In this document: positions 1 through 7,417 of the stretch, in pieces
How the letters are laid out: each line of letters opens with the position of its first letter
How positions within the stretch are numbered: position 1 is the stretch's first letter
NCBI GenBank assembly: GCA_046348585.1
Contig: JAXMDZ010000013.1
Location: forward strand, 18,188 to 82,187
Reading direction: 5' to 3'
Origin: JADZAI01 sp046348585
Lineage (GTDB): Bacteria; Pseudomonadota; Alphaproteobacteria; Micropepsales; Micropepsaceae
DNA: 64,000 bases
Translations under genes and position numbers: made by a program
The notes under the pieces: generated by a model
The model's database searches: none
The model's input: only the letters and a program-made list of their open reading frames with translations
Told to the model about the DNA's origin: nothing

Positions 1-675
1 CCCAAAGCCTCTCCCCCGCCGCCCGCGCCCGCCCCGGCCGCCGCCCAGGGCGAGCAGGTCCGCTGGCGCCGCCGCGCCCGCCAGCGCCCGGACGAAATCC
101 TCGACGCCGCCCTCGCCGCCTTCCTCGCCCGCGGCTTCGACGCCGCCCGCATGGAGGACATCGCCGCCCGCGCCGGCATCTCCAAGGCCGGCGTCTATCT
201 CTATTTCGACAGCAAGATCGCCCTGCTCCAGGCGCTGATCGACCGCGAGGTGAAGCCGATCGCCCGCCGCGCCGAGGCGCTGATGCGGGTCGGCCACGCC
301 GATCCGGCGGCGACGCTGCGCCAGCTTGCGACCTTCGCCCGCCGCATCCTCACCCAGCCGCGCCTCGTCGAGGTGCCCCGCCTCGTGCTCTCGCTGGCCG
401 GACGCTTCCCCGAGATCGCCGAGCGCTATCGGCGCGAAGTGGTGGAGCGCGCCCTCGGCGCCCTCAAGGGGCTGATCGCCGCCGGCGTCCGCCAGGGCGT
501 CTTCCGCGCCGCCGATCCCGACGTCACGGCGCGCCAGATGATCGGCCCGCTGCTGCTCGAAGGACTGTGGCTCCACGTTCTCGGCGGCCCTCTTCTCAGC
601 CCCGACCCCGACGCCGCCGCCGAGCGGCAGATCGACCTCCTGCTCAACGGCCTCAAGGCCCGGACCGCATCATGA
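1..675 (+). CDS. TetR/AcrR-family transcriptional regulator (5' end outside window)
   Basis: The reading frame is open from base 1, so the gene starts upstream of the window. The first visible residues are Pro/Ala-rich, followed by a TetR helix-turn-helix: 'ILDAALAAFLARGFDAARMEDIAARAGIS' type spacing, then GVYLYFDSK, the usual end of the recognition helix. The ATG at 151 lies inside this HTH and cannot be the true start. The C-terminal ~110 residues form an effector-binding domain. It overlaps the next gene by 4 nt (ATGA) and probably represses the export operon that follows; this is inferred from adjacency. Confidence 0.9.
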   Translation, partial: PKASPPPPAPAPAAAQGEQVRWRRRARQRPDEILDAALAAFLARGFDAARMEDIAARAGISKAGVYLYFDSKIALLQALIDREVKPIARRAEALMRVGHADPAATLRQLATFARRILTQPRLVEVPRLVLSLAGRFPEIAERYRREVVERALGALKGLIAAGVRQGVFRAADPDVTARQMIGPLLLEGLWLHVLGGPLLSPDPDAAAERQIDLLLNGLKARTAS

Positions 676-1547
676 AACGCCTCGCGCTCATCGCCCTCCT
701 CCCGCTCGCCGCCTGCGACGCCGCCCCGGACTCGACGCTGCAAGGTTATGGCGAGGCGCAATATCTCTATGTCGCCTCGCAGGACGGCGGCCCGCTCGCC
801 GAGCTTCTGGTCGCCGAGGGCGATACCGTCGCCGCCGGAACCGTGCTCTTCCGCACCGACGCCTCGCGCCTGCAAATGGCGCTCGACGGGGCCGAGGCGA
901 CCGCCGCCGCGGCCCGCGCCCGCACCGACCCGGGCGGCGCGCTCGCCGAAGCGGTGCGCCAGGCGGAGGCCAACGCCGAACTCGCCCGCCGCAACCTCAA
1001 GCGCACCGAACAGCTCGTCGCCGACGGCAACGCCCCGCGCTCGCGGCTCGACGCCGACCGCGCCGCGCTGAAATCCGCCGAGGCCGCCGTCGCCGGGGCC
1101 AAGGCCGAGCGCGACTCGGCTCAGCGAGATGTCGGGGCCGCCGAGGCCGCCGCCGCCCTCGCCCGCCGCCGCGTCGCCGACGCCGCCGTCGCGGCCCCCG
1201 CCGCCGGCACGGTCGAGCGCATCTATCGCCGGCCGGGCGAAATGCTGAACCCCGGCGCGCCGGTCCTCGCTTTGCTGCCGCCGGAGGCCATGAAGATCCG
1301 CTTCTTCGTCCCCGAGCCTTCGCTCGCCGCCTTCGCGGTGGGGCGTCAGGTGGCGCTCTCCTGCGACGGCTGCCCGGACGGCCTCACCGCGACGATCACC
1401 TATGTCGCCGCCGAGCCGCAATTCACCCCGCCGGTCATCTACAGCCTCGAAGAGCGCGCCAAGCTCGTCTTCCTCGCCGAGGCGCGGCCCGACCGGCCCG
1501 AGGCGATCCGTCCCGGCCTTCCCGTCGACGTGGAGGCGCGGCCATGA
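672..1547 (+). CDS. HlyD-family membrane fusion lipoprotein (YbhG-like)
   Basis: Periplasmic adaptor subunit of an ABC exporter. The 291-residue product begins with a lipoprotein signal, with LPLAAC as lipobox and Cys15 as the lipidated residue. A biotinyl-lipoyl-like segment (about residues 35-65) and a long Ala/Arg/Glu-rich coiled-coil hairpin (about 75-165) follow, then the second lipoyl half and a beta-barrel domain. The start at 672 is chosen because it makes an ATGA overlap with the regulator and yields the signal peptide; longer in-frame extensions upstream read through the TetR gene. It overlaps the ATPase gene by 4 nt. Confidence 0.9.
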   Translation: MKRLALIALLPLAACDAAPDSTLQGYGEAQYLYVASQDGGPLAELLVAEGDTVAAGTVLFRTDASRLQMALDGAEATAAAARARTDPGGALAEAVRQAEANAELARRNLKRTEQLVADGNAPRSRLDADRAALKSAEAAVAGAKAERDSAQRDVGAAEAAAALARRRVADAAVAAPAAGTVERIYRRPGEMLNPGAPVLALLPPEAMKIRFFVPEPSLAAFAVGRQVALSCDGCPDGLTATITYVAAEPQFTPPVIYSLEERAKLVFLAEARPDRPEAIRPGLPVDVEARP

Positions 1548-2470
1548 ACGGCGAGGCGGTCATCGACGTCACCGGCCTCACCAAGAAGTTCGGCGGCCGC
1601 ACGGTGGTGGACGATCTGGCGCTGCGTGTGCCGCGCGGGGCGATCTACGGCTTTCTCGGCCCCAACGGCTCGGGCAAGACGACGACCATCCGCATGGTCT
1701 GCGGCCTCCTGCGCCCGGACGGCGGCTCGGGCACCGCGCTCGGCTACGACGTGCTGAAGGACAGCGCCCGCATCAAGACCCGCACCGGCTACATGACGCA
1801 GAAATTCTCGCTCTACGAGGATCTCTCGATCCGCGAAAATCTCGATTTCGTCTGCCGCCTCTACGCCATGGACCGCCGCAAGGCGCGCGTCGCCGAGGCG
1901 CTTGAGGATCTCGGCCTCGCCGAGCGCCAGCAGCAGCTCGCGGGCACGCTCTCGGGCGGCTGGAAGCAGCGCCTGGCGCTCGCCGCCTGCATGATCCACG
2001 AGCCCGACCTGCTGCTGCTCGACGAGCCGACCGCCGGCGTCGATCCCAAGGCCCGGCGCGATTTCTGGGACCAGATCCGCCGCTACGCCGCGCGCGGCGT
2101 CACCACGCTGGTCTCGACCCACTACATGGACGAGGCGGTGCAGTGCGACTACATCGCCTACATCGCCTATGGCCGGAAGCTGATCGACGCGCCGACCCGC
2201 GACATCCCGCGCACCGTCGGCCTCAAGGCCTGGCGCATCGAGGCGGCGAACCTCCAGCGCCTGCACGAGCGGCTGGAGGGCAAGCCGGGGGTCGATCTCA
2301 TCGCCCGCTTCGGGGCCGAGCTGCACGCCTGCGGCATGGACGAGGCCGCCCTCGCCGCCTCGGTGCGCGCCGTCGCGGACGAGCCGGGCTACGCCGCCGA
2401 AGACATCGACGCCGGCCTTGAGGAGATCTTCATCCACCTCATGGCCCAGAGCCCGGACAACATGGCATGA
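1544..2470 (+). CDS. ABC transporter ATP-binding protein (YbhF-like)
   Basis: Energises export through the adjacent ABC-2 permease. The 308-residue product has Walker A GPNGSGKTTT at about residues 39-48, signature LSGGW near 138, Walker B LLLLDEPTAGVD and an H-loop STHYMDEA. E. coli YbhF carries two ATPase domains; this protein has one, so the transporter would work as an ATPase dimer. It is coupled by 4-nt overlaps to both the adaptor and the permease. The substrate is unknown; YbhGFSR relatives export cationic drugs or act in ion tolerance. Confidence 0.92.
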   Translation: MNGEAVIDVTGLTKKFGGRTVVDDLALRVPRGAIYGFLGPNGSGKTTTIRMVCGLLRPDGGSGTALGYDVLKDSARIKTRTGYMTQKFSLYEDLSIRENLDFVCRLYAMDRRKARVAEALEDLGLAERQQQLAGTLSGGWKQRLALAACMIHEPDLLLLDEPTAGVDPKARRDFWDQIRRYAARGVTTLVSTHYMDEAVQCDYIAYIAYGRKLIDAPTRDIPRTVGLKAWRIEAANLQRLHERLEGKPGVDLIARFGAELHACGMDEAALAASVRAVADEPGYAAEDIDAGLEEIFIHLMAQSPDNMA

Positions 2471-3615
2471 CCGCCGCGCCGCTCCGCCGCTTCGCCTGGG
2501 CGCGCGTCGCCGCCGTGTTCCTGAAGGAACTGGTGCAGATGCGGCGCGACCGCTTCACCTTCGCCATCATGATCGCCATGCCGGTCATGCAGGTGCTGCT
2601 GTTCGGCTATGCGATCAACAACGATCCGCGCCACCTGCCCGCCGTCGTCGAACTGCGCGAGGACGGGCCGATGGAGCGCAGCCTGCTGGCGGGGCTCAAG
2701 GCCTCCACCTTCTTCGACATCGTGGCGGTGACGCATCATCCCGGCGAAGGCGATGCGATGCTGCGTTCGGGCGAGGCGGTCTTCATGATCGTCATCCCCG
2801 AAGGCTTCGAGCGCCGCCTGGTGCGCGGCGAGCGGCCCGAAATCCTCATCGCCGCCGACGCCAGCGATCCGGTCGCGGCGGGCGGCGCGCTCGGCGCGGT
2901 TCAGGAAGTGGTCCAGCGCGCCCTTCAGCGCGACCTCGACGGCGCGCTGTCGGGCCTCGCGTCCGCGCCGCCGCCCTTCCAGGTCGTCGCCCAGCGGCGC
3001 TTCAACCCCAGCGGCGAGACCTCGTTCAACATCGTCCCCGCGCTGCTCGGCGTCATCCTCACCATGACCATGGTGATGATCACCTCGATCGCCCTGACGC
3101 GCGAGCTTGAGCGCGGCACGATGGAGACGCTGCTGGCGACCCCGGTGCAGCCGGTCGAGGTCATGCTCGGCAAGACCGCGCCCTACATCTTCGTGGGCGG
3201 CGTGCAGACGGTGCTGGTGCTGCTGGCGGGGGCGTTCCTCTTCCGCATTCCGTTCACCGGCTCGATGGCGGCGCTGCTCACCGGGGTGACGGTCTTCACC
3301 TTCGCCAATCTGATGCTCGGCTATCTGATCTCGACCTTCGCGCGCACGCAGATGCAGGCGATGCAGTCGACCTTCTTCGTCTTCCTGCCCTCGATCCTGC
3401 TGTCGGGCTTCATGTTCCCGTTCGGGGCGATGCCCGGATGGGCGCAGACGCTCGGCGAGGCGCTGCCGCTGACCCATTTCCTGCGCCTGGTGCGCGAGAC
3501 GATCCTGAAAGAAGGCGGCTTCGCCGACATCGCGGGCGATCTCACCCGCCTCGGCATCATCCTCGCCGTCCTCACCACCCTCGCCCTCCTGCGCTTCCGC
3601 CGCACGCTGGACTGA
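2467..3615 (+). CDS. ABC-2 type transporter permease (YbhS/YbhR-like)
   Basis: Inner-membrane channel of the exporter. The 382-residue protein has one N-terminal membrane segment (around residues 25-45), a large extracytoplasmic domain to about 190, and a C-terminal cluster of about five membrane helices containing the conserved LERGTMETLLATPV linker typical of ABC-2 permeases. E. coli has two permeases (YbhS, YbhR); only one is present here, so a homodimer is likely. It is the last gene of the four-gene unit and is followed by palindromic repeats. Confidence 0.9.
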   Translation: MTAAPLRRFAWARVAAVFLKELVQMRRDRFTFAIMIAMPVMQVLLFGYAINNDPRHLPAVVELREDGPMERSLLAGLKASTFFDIVAVTHHPGEGDAMLRSGEAVFMIVIPEGFERRLVRGERPEILIAADASDPVAAGGALGAVQEVVQRALQRDLDGALSGLASAPPPFQVVAQRRFNPSGETSFNIVPALLGVILTMTMVMITSIALTRELERGTMETLLATPVQPVEVMLGKTAPYIFVGGVQTVLVLLAGAFLFRIPFTGSMAALLTGVTVFTFANLMLGYLISTFARTQMQAMQSTFFVFLPSILLSGFMFPFGAMPGWAQTLGEALPLTHFLRLVRETILKEGGFADIAGDLTRLGIILAVLTTLALLRFRRTLD

Positions 3616-3638
3616 GCGCCGGGCGACCGCCCCCCGGA

Positions 3639-3741
3639 CCTTCCTCATCCCGAGGAGCCCCCGCCCTTCCTCATCCTGAGGAGGCCCCCCGGCCTTCCTC
3701 ATCCTGAGGAGGGCGCGTCCCGCGCCCGTCTCGAAGGACGC
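3639..3741. repeat. Cluster of REP-like palindromes (CCTCATCCTGAGG core)
   Basis: Three tandem copies of a short palindrome with core CTCATCCTGAGGAG (first copy CTCATCCCGAGGAG) end in a TCTCGAAGGACGCA tail. The same core and the same tail occur in inverted orientation at 20627-20697. This looks like a dispersed intergenic repeat of the REP type and may also stabilise or terminate transcripts of the ABC operon. Confidence 0.75.
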
Positions 3742-3755
3742 ACAACGCCCACCAC

Positions 3756-3850
3756 CGCCACCCTCCCTTCCCCCATCGGGGGAACTGGCCCGCGAAGCAC
3801 GCGAGAGCGTATTCGGCCACCCGGCTGCCGGAAGGGGGCCTTCGGCGTAG
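3756..3850. repeat. Dispersed ~95-bp repeat, copy 1
   Basis: Shares long matching blocks with 4386-4481 in the same orientation: a CCCTTCCCCCATCGGGGG palindrome, then GCGAAGCACGCGAGAGCGT, then GCCGGAAGGGGGCCTT. The two copies flank the HIRAN gene as direct repeats. Confidence 0.8.
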
Positions 3851-3874
3851 AGCCACCACGCCACCGCGCCTCCC

Positions 3875-4336
3875 TCACCCCGTCACAATCAGCCGCACAC
3901 GCGGATCGCCGTCCGTGAAGCCGGTAAAGACCAGATCGTCGGGAATGCCTTCGTCGCTCGTCACGTCGAGCGGCTCGACCACGATCGCGCGCACCGCCGC
4001 GCCGCTGCGCAGCAGCGCCGCCACCGGCGCGTTGGCGCGGCGCGGAATGTAGCCGAGCATCAACCCGTCGCCGCGCCGCACCGCGACGGCATTGGAGTCA
4101 TGGGGATTGTCCGGCTCGGGCGCCAGCCGCAGCGCCTCGCCGGGCTTCAGCCCATCGGCCGCGATGCTCAGCGCGTGGTGCCAGCCGCCGGCGATGGCGA
4201 AGTCGAACAGCACGCGCGACGCCGCGACTGCGGCCGCCGGCCCGCCGAGTTGCGGCCGCGCCAACAGCGCGAACAGCCCGCCGAGCAGCCCCAGATTGAC
4301 CTCCCGCCGCGAGACCTCGAATTTTCCGTGCGCCAT
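3875..4336 (-). CDS. HIRAN-domain protein with twin-arginine-like N-terminus
   Basis: The 153-residue protein has an N-terminal SRREVNL motif at 9-15 followed by a hydrophobic stretch (LGLLGGLFALLA), resembling a Tat signal. A HIRAN domain then fills about residues 45-150: GWHHA, LAPEPDNPHDSNAVAV and LGYIPRRANAPVAALL are the family landmarks. HIRAN domains usually bind DNA ends in SNF2 helicases, but stand-alone copies of unknown role are common in bacteria. If the Tat signal is real, the protein would be exported and its ligand unlikely to be chromosomal DNA. It lies alone between two direct repeats. Confidence 0.8.
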   Translation of the reverse strand: MAHGKFEVSRREVNLGLLGGLFALLARPQLGGPAAAVAASRVLFDFAIAGGWHHALSIAADGLKPGEALRLAPEPDNPHDSNAVAVRRGDGLMLGYIPRRANAPVAALLRSGAAVRAIVVEPLDVTSDEGIPDDLVFTGFTDGDPRVRLIVTG

Positions 4337-4385
4337 GGCGTCCCCCCGGCGACACCACTACCCGCCCGAACCGACAAATCCTGTC

Positions 4386-4481
4386 ACCACCCCTCCCTTC
4401 CCCCATCGGGGGAAGGTGGTCCGCGAAGCACGCGAGAGCGTGTTCGCCCACCCGACCGCCGGAAGGGGGCCTTGGGTGCAG
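4386..4481. repeat. Dispersed ~95-bp repeat, copy 2
   Basis: Second direct copy of the element at 3756-3850, with the same palindrome and GCGAAGCACGCGAGAGCGT block. It ends about 60 bp from the 3' end of the DpnI-like gene, so it marks the edge of the lower-GC restriction patch. Confidence 0.8.
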
Positions 4482-4541
4482 AGCGCGGACGAGCGGAATC
4501 GCGCCGATTGAGGAAGACTCACGGCATGGGCCGACCCACCT

Positions 4542-5339
4542 TCAGCGAGACCGGATCAACCGATATGTCCCGCGTCCGTTGAACTCGATCCAACCGCGAT
4601 CGCGCAGCACCTGTAGCTGCTGTCTGATCTTCGGGCGCACATTCTGATTGGCCGGGTAGAGCCTCTGCAGCGCGTCTTCGTGGGCATAGACATCTGCGAG
4701 CGTGAACTCCGGAAGGCCGACAGCCTCGACGGCTCTCATCACGGCGAGCAGCCAACCCCGGGCGCTCAACCCTGTGTCGCGCAGAAACACAGTGGATCGC
4801 CATTGGCTGACGACATCGGCCTTGGCGACTTGAAGACCTGAGAGGATCAAAGGGATGCGCCCCGCCTGGGGCACCTGACCGATCAGGATGTTGCAGCCTT
4901 GCCAACCTGCGCGCCGGGCATGCGGGCCTAGCGGTCGCCGGGGCTCGATGATCTCGCTTGTGAAGAAGTGGCTTGGAACGACGATCAGGTCGGTAACTCC
5001 GGTACGCGATTTGTCGTAGCGCGTGACCATGAGATTTGGACTGTTCGGCGACGCCAGCCGAGACATCATCGCACCGTAGGCCCCGTCGTTCAGCTTTGTG
5101 TCAATCCTTCCCTTGGTTGCTTTGAGCTCATATTCCTCCGAACAAGCCGCACATCGGAAATCGGCTACCGGTGCGTTGTTGGGAAGGGACGACAGACGGT
5201 CAGCCCCGCAACTTGGACAGAAGGCATTGGCGGCAACCCAGCCTTCTGTGAGCACGCGCGCTTTTTGCGTCGGCCCCTTGTAGGTCGCCGCTTCCTCAGC
5301 AAAGCCAAGCTTGCTCCATGCGGGACCGTCTCCGCCCAT
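4542..5339 (-). CDS. DpnI-family restriction endonuclease (methyl-directed)
   Basis: The 265-residue protein matches DpnI along its length. A zinc site is formed by C41-x2-C44 and C63-x2-C66. The PD-(D/E)xK active site reads D60 ... E71-L-K73 within PVADFRCAACSEEYELK. NDGAYGAMM, PLGPHARRAGWQGCNI and SQVP-like blocks follow, and a C-terminal winged helix ends IRQQLQVLRDRGWIEFNGRGTYR. DpnI cuts G-m6A-TC only when methylated and needs no partner methylase, and none is seen here. Specificity for Gm6ATC is inferred from family. The gene is less GC-rich than its neighbours and lies 9 nt after a small acidic ORF. Confidence 0.9.
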   Translation of the reverse strand: MGGDGPAWSKLGFAEEAATYKGPTQKARVLTEGWVAANAFCPSCGADRLSSLPNNAPVADFRCAACSEEYELKATKGRIDTKLNDGAYGAMMSRLASPNSPNLMVTRYDKSRTGVTDLIVVPSHFFTSEIIEPRRPLGPHARRAGWQGCNILIGQVPQAGRIPLILSGLQVAKADVVSQWRSTVFLRDTGLSARGWLLAVMRAVEAVGLPEFTLADVYAHEDALQRLYPANQNVRPKIRQQLQVLRDRGWIEFNGRGTYRLIRSR

Positions 5340-5348
5340 CTGAGCCGG

Positions 5349-5567
5349 TCAGCCATCGCCGCGAACGTAGGACTCGTCCTCTTCGCCATCTGCGGTAAGC
5401 GCAACCAAGCGACGCGAATCGAATTCGACGACACCCTGCTCAGTCCACTTCACGCTCGGGTCGCCGTCATGGGCGAGATCGACCGCCTCCTCGGCGGAGT
5501 CGGCCTCCACTTCGCAAGTGTAGTCCACATAGGCATCGACGCGGCTGAGAACCGTGAATTTCGGCAT
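5349..5567 (-). CDS. Small acidic protein upstream of the DpnI-like gene
   Basis: The 72-residue product has 19 Asp/Glu against 6 Lys/Arg and no cysteine-rich, membrane or signal segment except a single Cys. It begins MPKFTVLSRVDAYVDY, with alternating hydrophobic residues suggesting a beta strand, and a SAEEAVDLA helix follows. The family is not one I can name. Translation of the nuclease probably depends on it, because the gap is 9 nt. A role in holding the nuclease in check is conceivable, but nothing in the sequence shows it. Confidence 0.7.
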   Translation of the reverse strand: MPKFTVLSRVDAYVDYTCEVEADSAEEAVDLAHDGDPSVKWTEQGVVEFDSRRLVALTADGEEDESYVRGDG

Positions 5568-5703
5568 TGGCGGACCCCGAGGCGCTGATTTCAGCGAAGC
5601 CTAACACGGCCCCGAAAGCGGGCAACGCCGCCGCCACCCTTGCCTGAATGTGACTTCTATCCTATCTTCGCCCCTCGCCCGCTGGATGGTCCGCCGGGTG
5701 CGT

Positions 5704-5779
5704 GGAGGCCCCCTCCCCCCTGCCACCCCGGTGAGGAACGAAGATGCTTTCTTTCGTCATCGCGACACAATATTTCGCC
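5704..5779 (+). repeat. Dispersed repeat with GAGGAACGAAGATGCTTT core
   Basis: Related, in inverted orientation, to 22218-22291: both contain GGAGGCCCCC, TGAGGAACGAAGATGCTTT and a CGCGACA block. It sits in intergenic DNA in both places. Confidence 0.65.
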
Positions 5780-5858
5780 TCCGCCGCGCCCGCCTCTTGC
5801 CCTCCGGCCCCCCCTCCTGTATGAGCCCGCCCCTCAACTCCTGCGGTCTTTCGGGGGA

Positions 5859-5897
5859 GGCGGCCGGCGCAATGCCGGTCCGCCAAGGGCTTGTGCC
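5859..5897 (+). promoter_or_regulatory. Candidate S6:S18 autoregulatory leader of rpsF
   Basis: A hairpin pairs GGCGG (5859-5863) with CCGCC (5880-5884) and an inner CCGGC with GCCGG around a GCAAT loop; a second small stem GGGC/GCCC follows to 5897. rpsF leaders in many bacteria fold into an S6:S18-binding RNA. Position suits this, but I have not matched the conserved CCG bulge rigorously. Confidence 0.3.
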
Positions 5898-5977
5898 CGG
5901 TCCGGAAGAGCCATCGCCACGCGAAGCGCCCTCGCCCTTCGCCGCGCGCCGCGGGCTTGGAAAGGTGAAGGGCAGAC

Positions 5978-6457
5978 ATGCCTTTTTATGAACACGTCTT
6001 CGTGGCGCGCCAGGACGCGACGCCGCAGGCGGTCGAGACGCTGACCGAGGAAATCAAGGGCATCCTTGAAGCCAACGGCGGCACGCTGGCCAGCCAGGAA
6101 AACTGGGGCGTCCGCACGCTCGCCTACCGCATCAAGAAGAACCGCAAGGGCCACTTCGTGCTCCTCAACATCGACGCGCCCGCCAAGGCCGTCCAGGAGC
6201 TGGAGCGCCTGCAGAAGATCAACGAGGACATCCTGCGCTTCATGACCGTCCGCGTCGAAGCGTTCGAGGAAGGCCCCTCGGCGATGATGAAGGCCCGCGA
6301 CCGCGACGAGCGCCGCCGTGAATTCGGCGACCGCGACGGCGGCTTCGGCGGCGGCTTCGGCGGCGGCCGCGACCGCGATCGCGGCGACCGCGGCGATCGT
6401 CCCCCGCGTCGCGACCGCGACGACGCTCCCCGTTCGTTTGAAGGAGGCGCCGCATGA
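5978..6457 (+). CDS. rpsF: 30S ribosomal protein S6
   Basis: S6 binds the central domain of 16S rRNA with S18. The 159-residue protein starts MPFYEHVFVARQD and carries ENWGVRTLAYRIKKNRKGHF, the typical S6 core, over residues 1-100. The last ~55 residues are a charged low-complexity tail rich in Arg, Asp and Gly (RDRGDRGDR, GGGFGGG) that E. coli S6 lacks; E. coli has polyglutamate instead. The start has an AAGGTGAAGGG ribosome-binding region. It overlaps rpsR by 4 nt. Confidence 0.97.
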   Translation: MPFYEHVFVARQDATPQAVETLTEEIKGILEANGGTLASQENWGVRTLAYRIKKNRKGHFVLLNIDAPAKAVQELERLQKINEDILRFMTVRVEAFEEGPSAMMKARDRDERRREFGDRDGGFGGGFGGGRDRDRGDRGDRPPRRDRDDAPRSFEGGAA

Positions 6458-6714
6458 GCACGCCCGCCAATAGCGCGACCACCAACCCGACCCGCCGTCC
6501 GTTCTTCCGGCGCCGCAAGACCGATCCGTTCACCGGTCCCCAGGCCCCGAAGATCGACTACAAGGACGTGCGCCTGCTGCAGCGCTTCATCTCCGAGCGC
6601 GGCAAGATCGTCCCGTCCCGCATCACCGCGGTCTCGGTGAAGAACCAGCGCGCCCTCGCCAAGGCGATCAAGCGCGCCCGGTTCCTCTCCCTGCTGCCCT
6701 ACGTCATCAGCTAA
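6454..6714 (+). CDS. rpsR: 30S ribosomal protein S18
   Basis: The 86-residue S18 contains IDYKDVRLLQRFISERGKI and ends in the basic KAIKRARFLSLLPYV segment that contacts 16S rRNA and S6. It begins inside the rpsF stop codon (ATGA), ensuring 1:1 synthesis with S6. The N-terminal ~20 residues are a basic extension. rplI follows after 13 nt with a GGGGAACGG ribosome-binding site. Confidence 0.97.
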   Translation: MSTPANSATTNPTRRPFFRRRKTDPFTGPQAPKIDYKDVRLLQRFISERGKIVPSRITAVSVKNQRALAKAIKRARFLSLLPYVIS

Positions 6715-6727
6715 GGGGGAACGGACC

Positions 6728-7282
6728 ATGCAGATCGTTCTTCTCGAGCGCGTCGAAAAGCTCGGCCAGATCGGCGACGTCGTGAACGTGAAGCCGGGCT
6801 TCGCCCGCAACTTCCTTCTGCCGCGCGGCAAGGCGCTGCGCGCGACGAAGACCAACATCGCCCAGTTCGAGGCCCAGCGCGCCCAGCTCGAAGCGCGCAA
6901 CCTCGAGCGCAAGACCGAGGCCGCCGCCGTCGCCGCCAAGCTCGACGGCCAGACCTTCGTCGTGCTGCGCCAGGCCGGCGAGACCGGCATCCTCTACGGT
7001 TCGGTCAACACCCGCGACATCGCGGCCGCGATCACCGAAGGCGGCTTCTCGGTGGTGCGCAACCAGATCGTCCTCGACAATCCGATCAAGTCGGTCGGCA
7101 TGCACGAGGTGAAGGTGCAGCTCCATCCGGAAGTCCGCTCCAAGGTCACGCTCAACGTCGCCCGCAACGCGGACGAGGCCGAGCGTCAGGCCCGCGGCGA
7201 GGACGTCACCATCGCCCAGGAAGAGGAAGAGGCCCCCGAGGCCGCCGACCTCCTGGAAGTGGCGGTCGAAACCGAAGAGTAG
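6728..7282 (+). CDS. rplI: 50S ribosomal protein L9
   Basis: The 184-residue protein has the N-terminal L9 rRNA-binding domain MQIVLLERVEKLGQIGDVV plus KPGFARNFLLPRGKA, a long connecting helix, and the C-terminal RNA-binding domain (GSVNTRDIAAAI). An acidic tail of about 30 residues is common in alphaproteobacterial L9. It is the last ribosomal gene of the operon and is followed directly by an intrinsic terminator. Confidence 0.97.
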   Translation: MQIVLLERVEKLGQIGDVVNVKPGFARNFLLPRGKALRATKTNIAQFEAQRAQLEARNLERKTEAAAVAAKLDGQTFVVLRQAGETGILYGSVNTRDIAAAITEGGFSVVRNQIVLDNPIKSVGMHEVKVQLHPEVRSKVTLNVARNADEAERQARGEDVTIAQEEEEAPEAADLLEVAVETEE

Positions 7283-7305
7283 TTCCGGCTCAACCGGAAG
7301 ATGCG

Positions 7306-7337
7306 AAGGGCGGGCGCCGATGCGTCCGCCCTTTTCC
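7306..7337 (+). terminator. Rho-independent terminator of rpsF-rpsR-rplI
   Basis: A 12-bp stem (AAGGGCGGGCGC with GCGTCCGCCCTT, one G-U pair) closes a CGAT loop and is followed by TTTTCC. It lies 24 nt after the rplI stop and before dnaB. Confidence 0.85.
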
Positions 7338-7417
7338 TATCCACAGCCTCGCCGATTTCTGTGAGAATCGATTCGTCCGCATTGCGCCCTTTGGCGCGCG
7401 GGCCTTTAGTGACCGTC

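Larger units (their letters stand above)
5568..5977. other. 410-bp intergenic region before rpsF
   Basis: No gene is supported here. It contains a dispersed repeat related to one at 22218-22291 (see 5704-5779) and GC-rich hairpins just upstream of rpsF (see 5859-5897). The promoter of the ribosomal operon must lie here, but I cannot place -35/-10 boxes with confidence. Short open frames on both strands look like shadows. Confidence 0.6.

Noticed and set aside
3616..3874. CRISPR array suspected from the repeated CCTCATCCTGAGGAG units
   Set aside because: Units are short palindromes with almost no spacers, occur again in inverted form elsewhere, and no cas genes are present.
7301..7417. Upstream extension of dnaB
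   Set aside because: It would translate the rplI terminator hairpin; the DnaB N-terminus aligns from the ATG at 7418.
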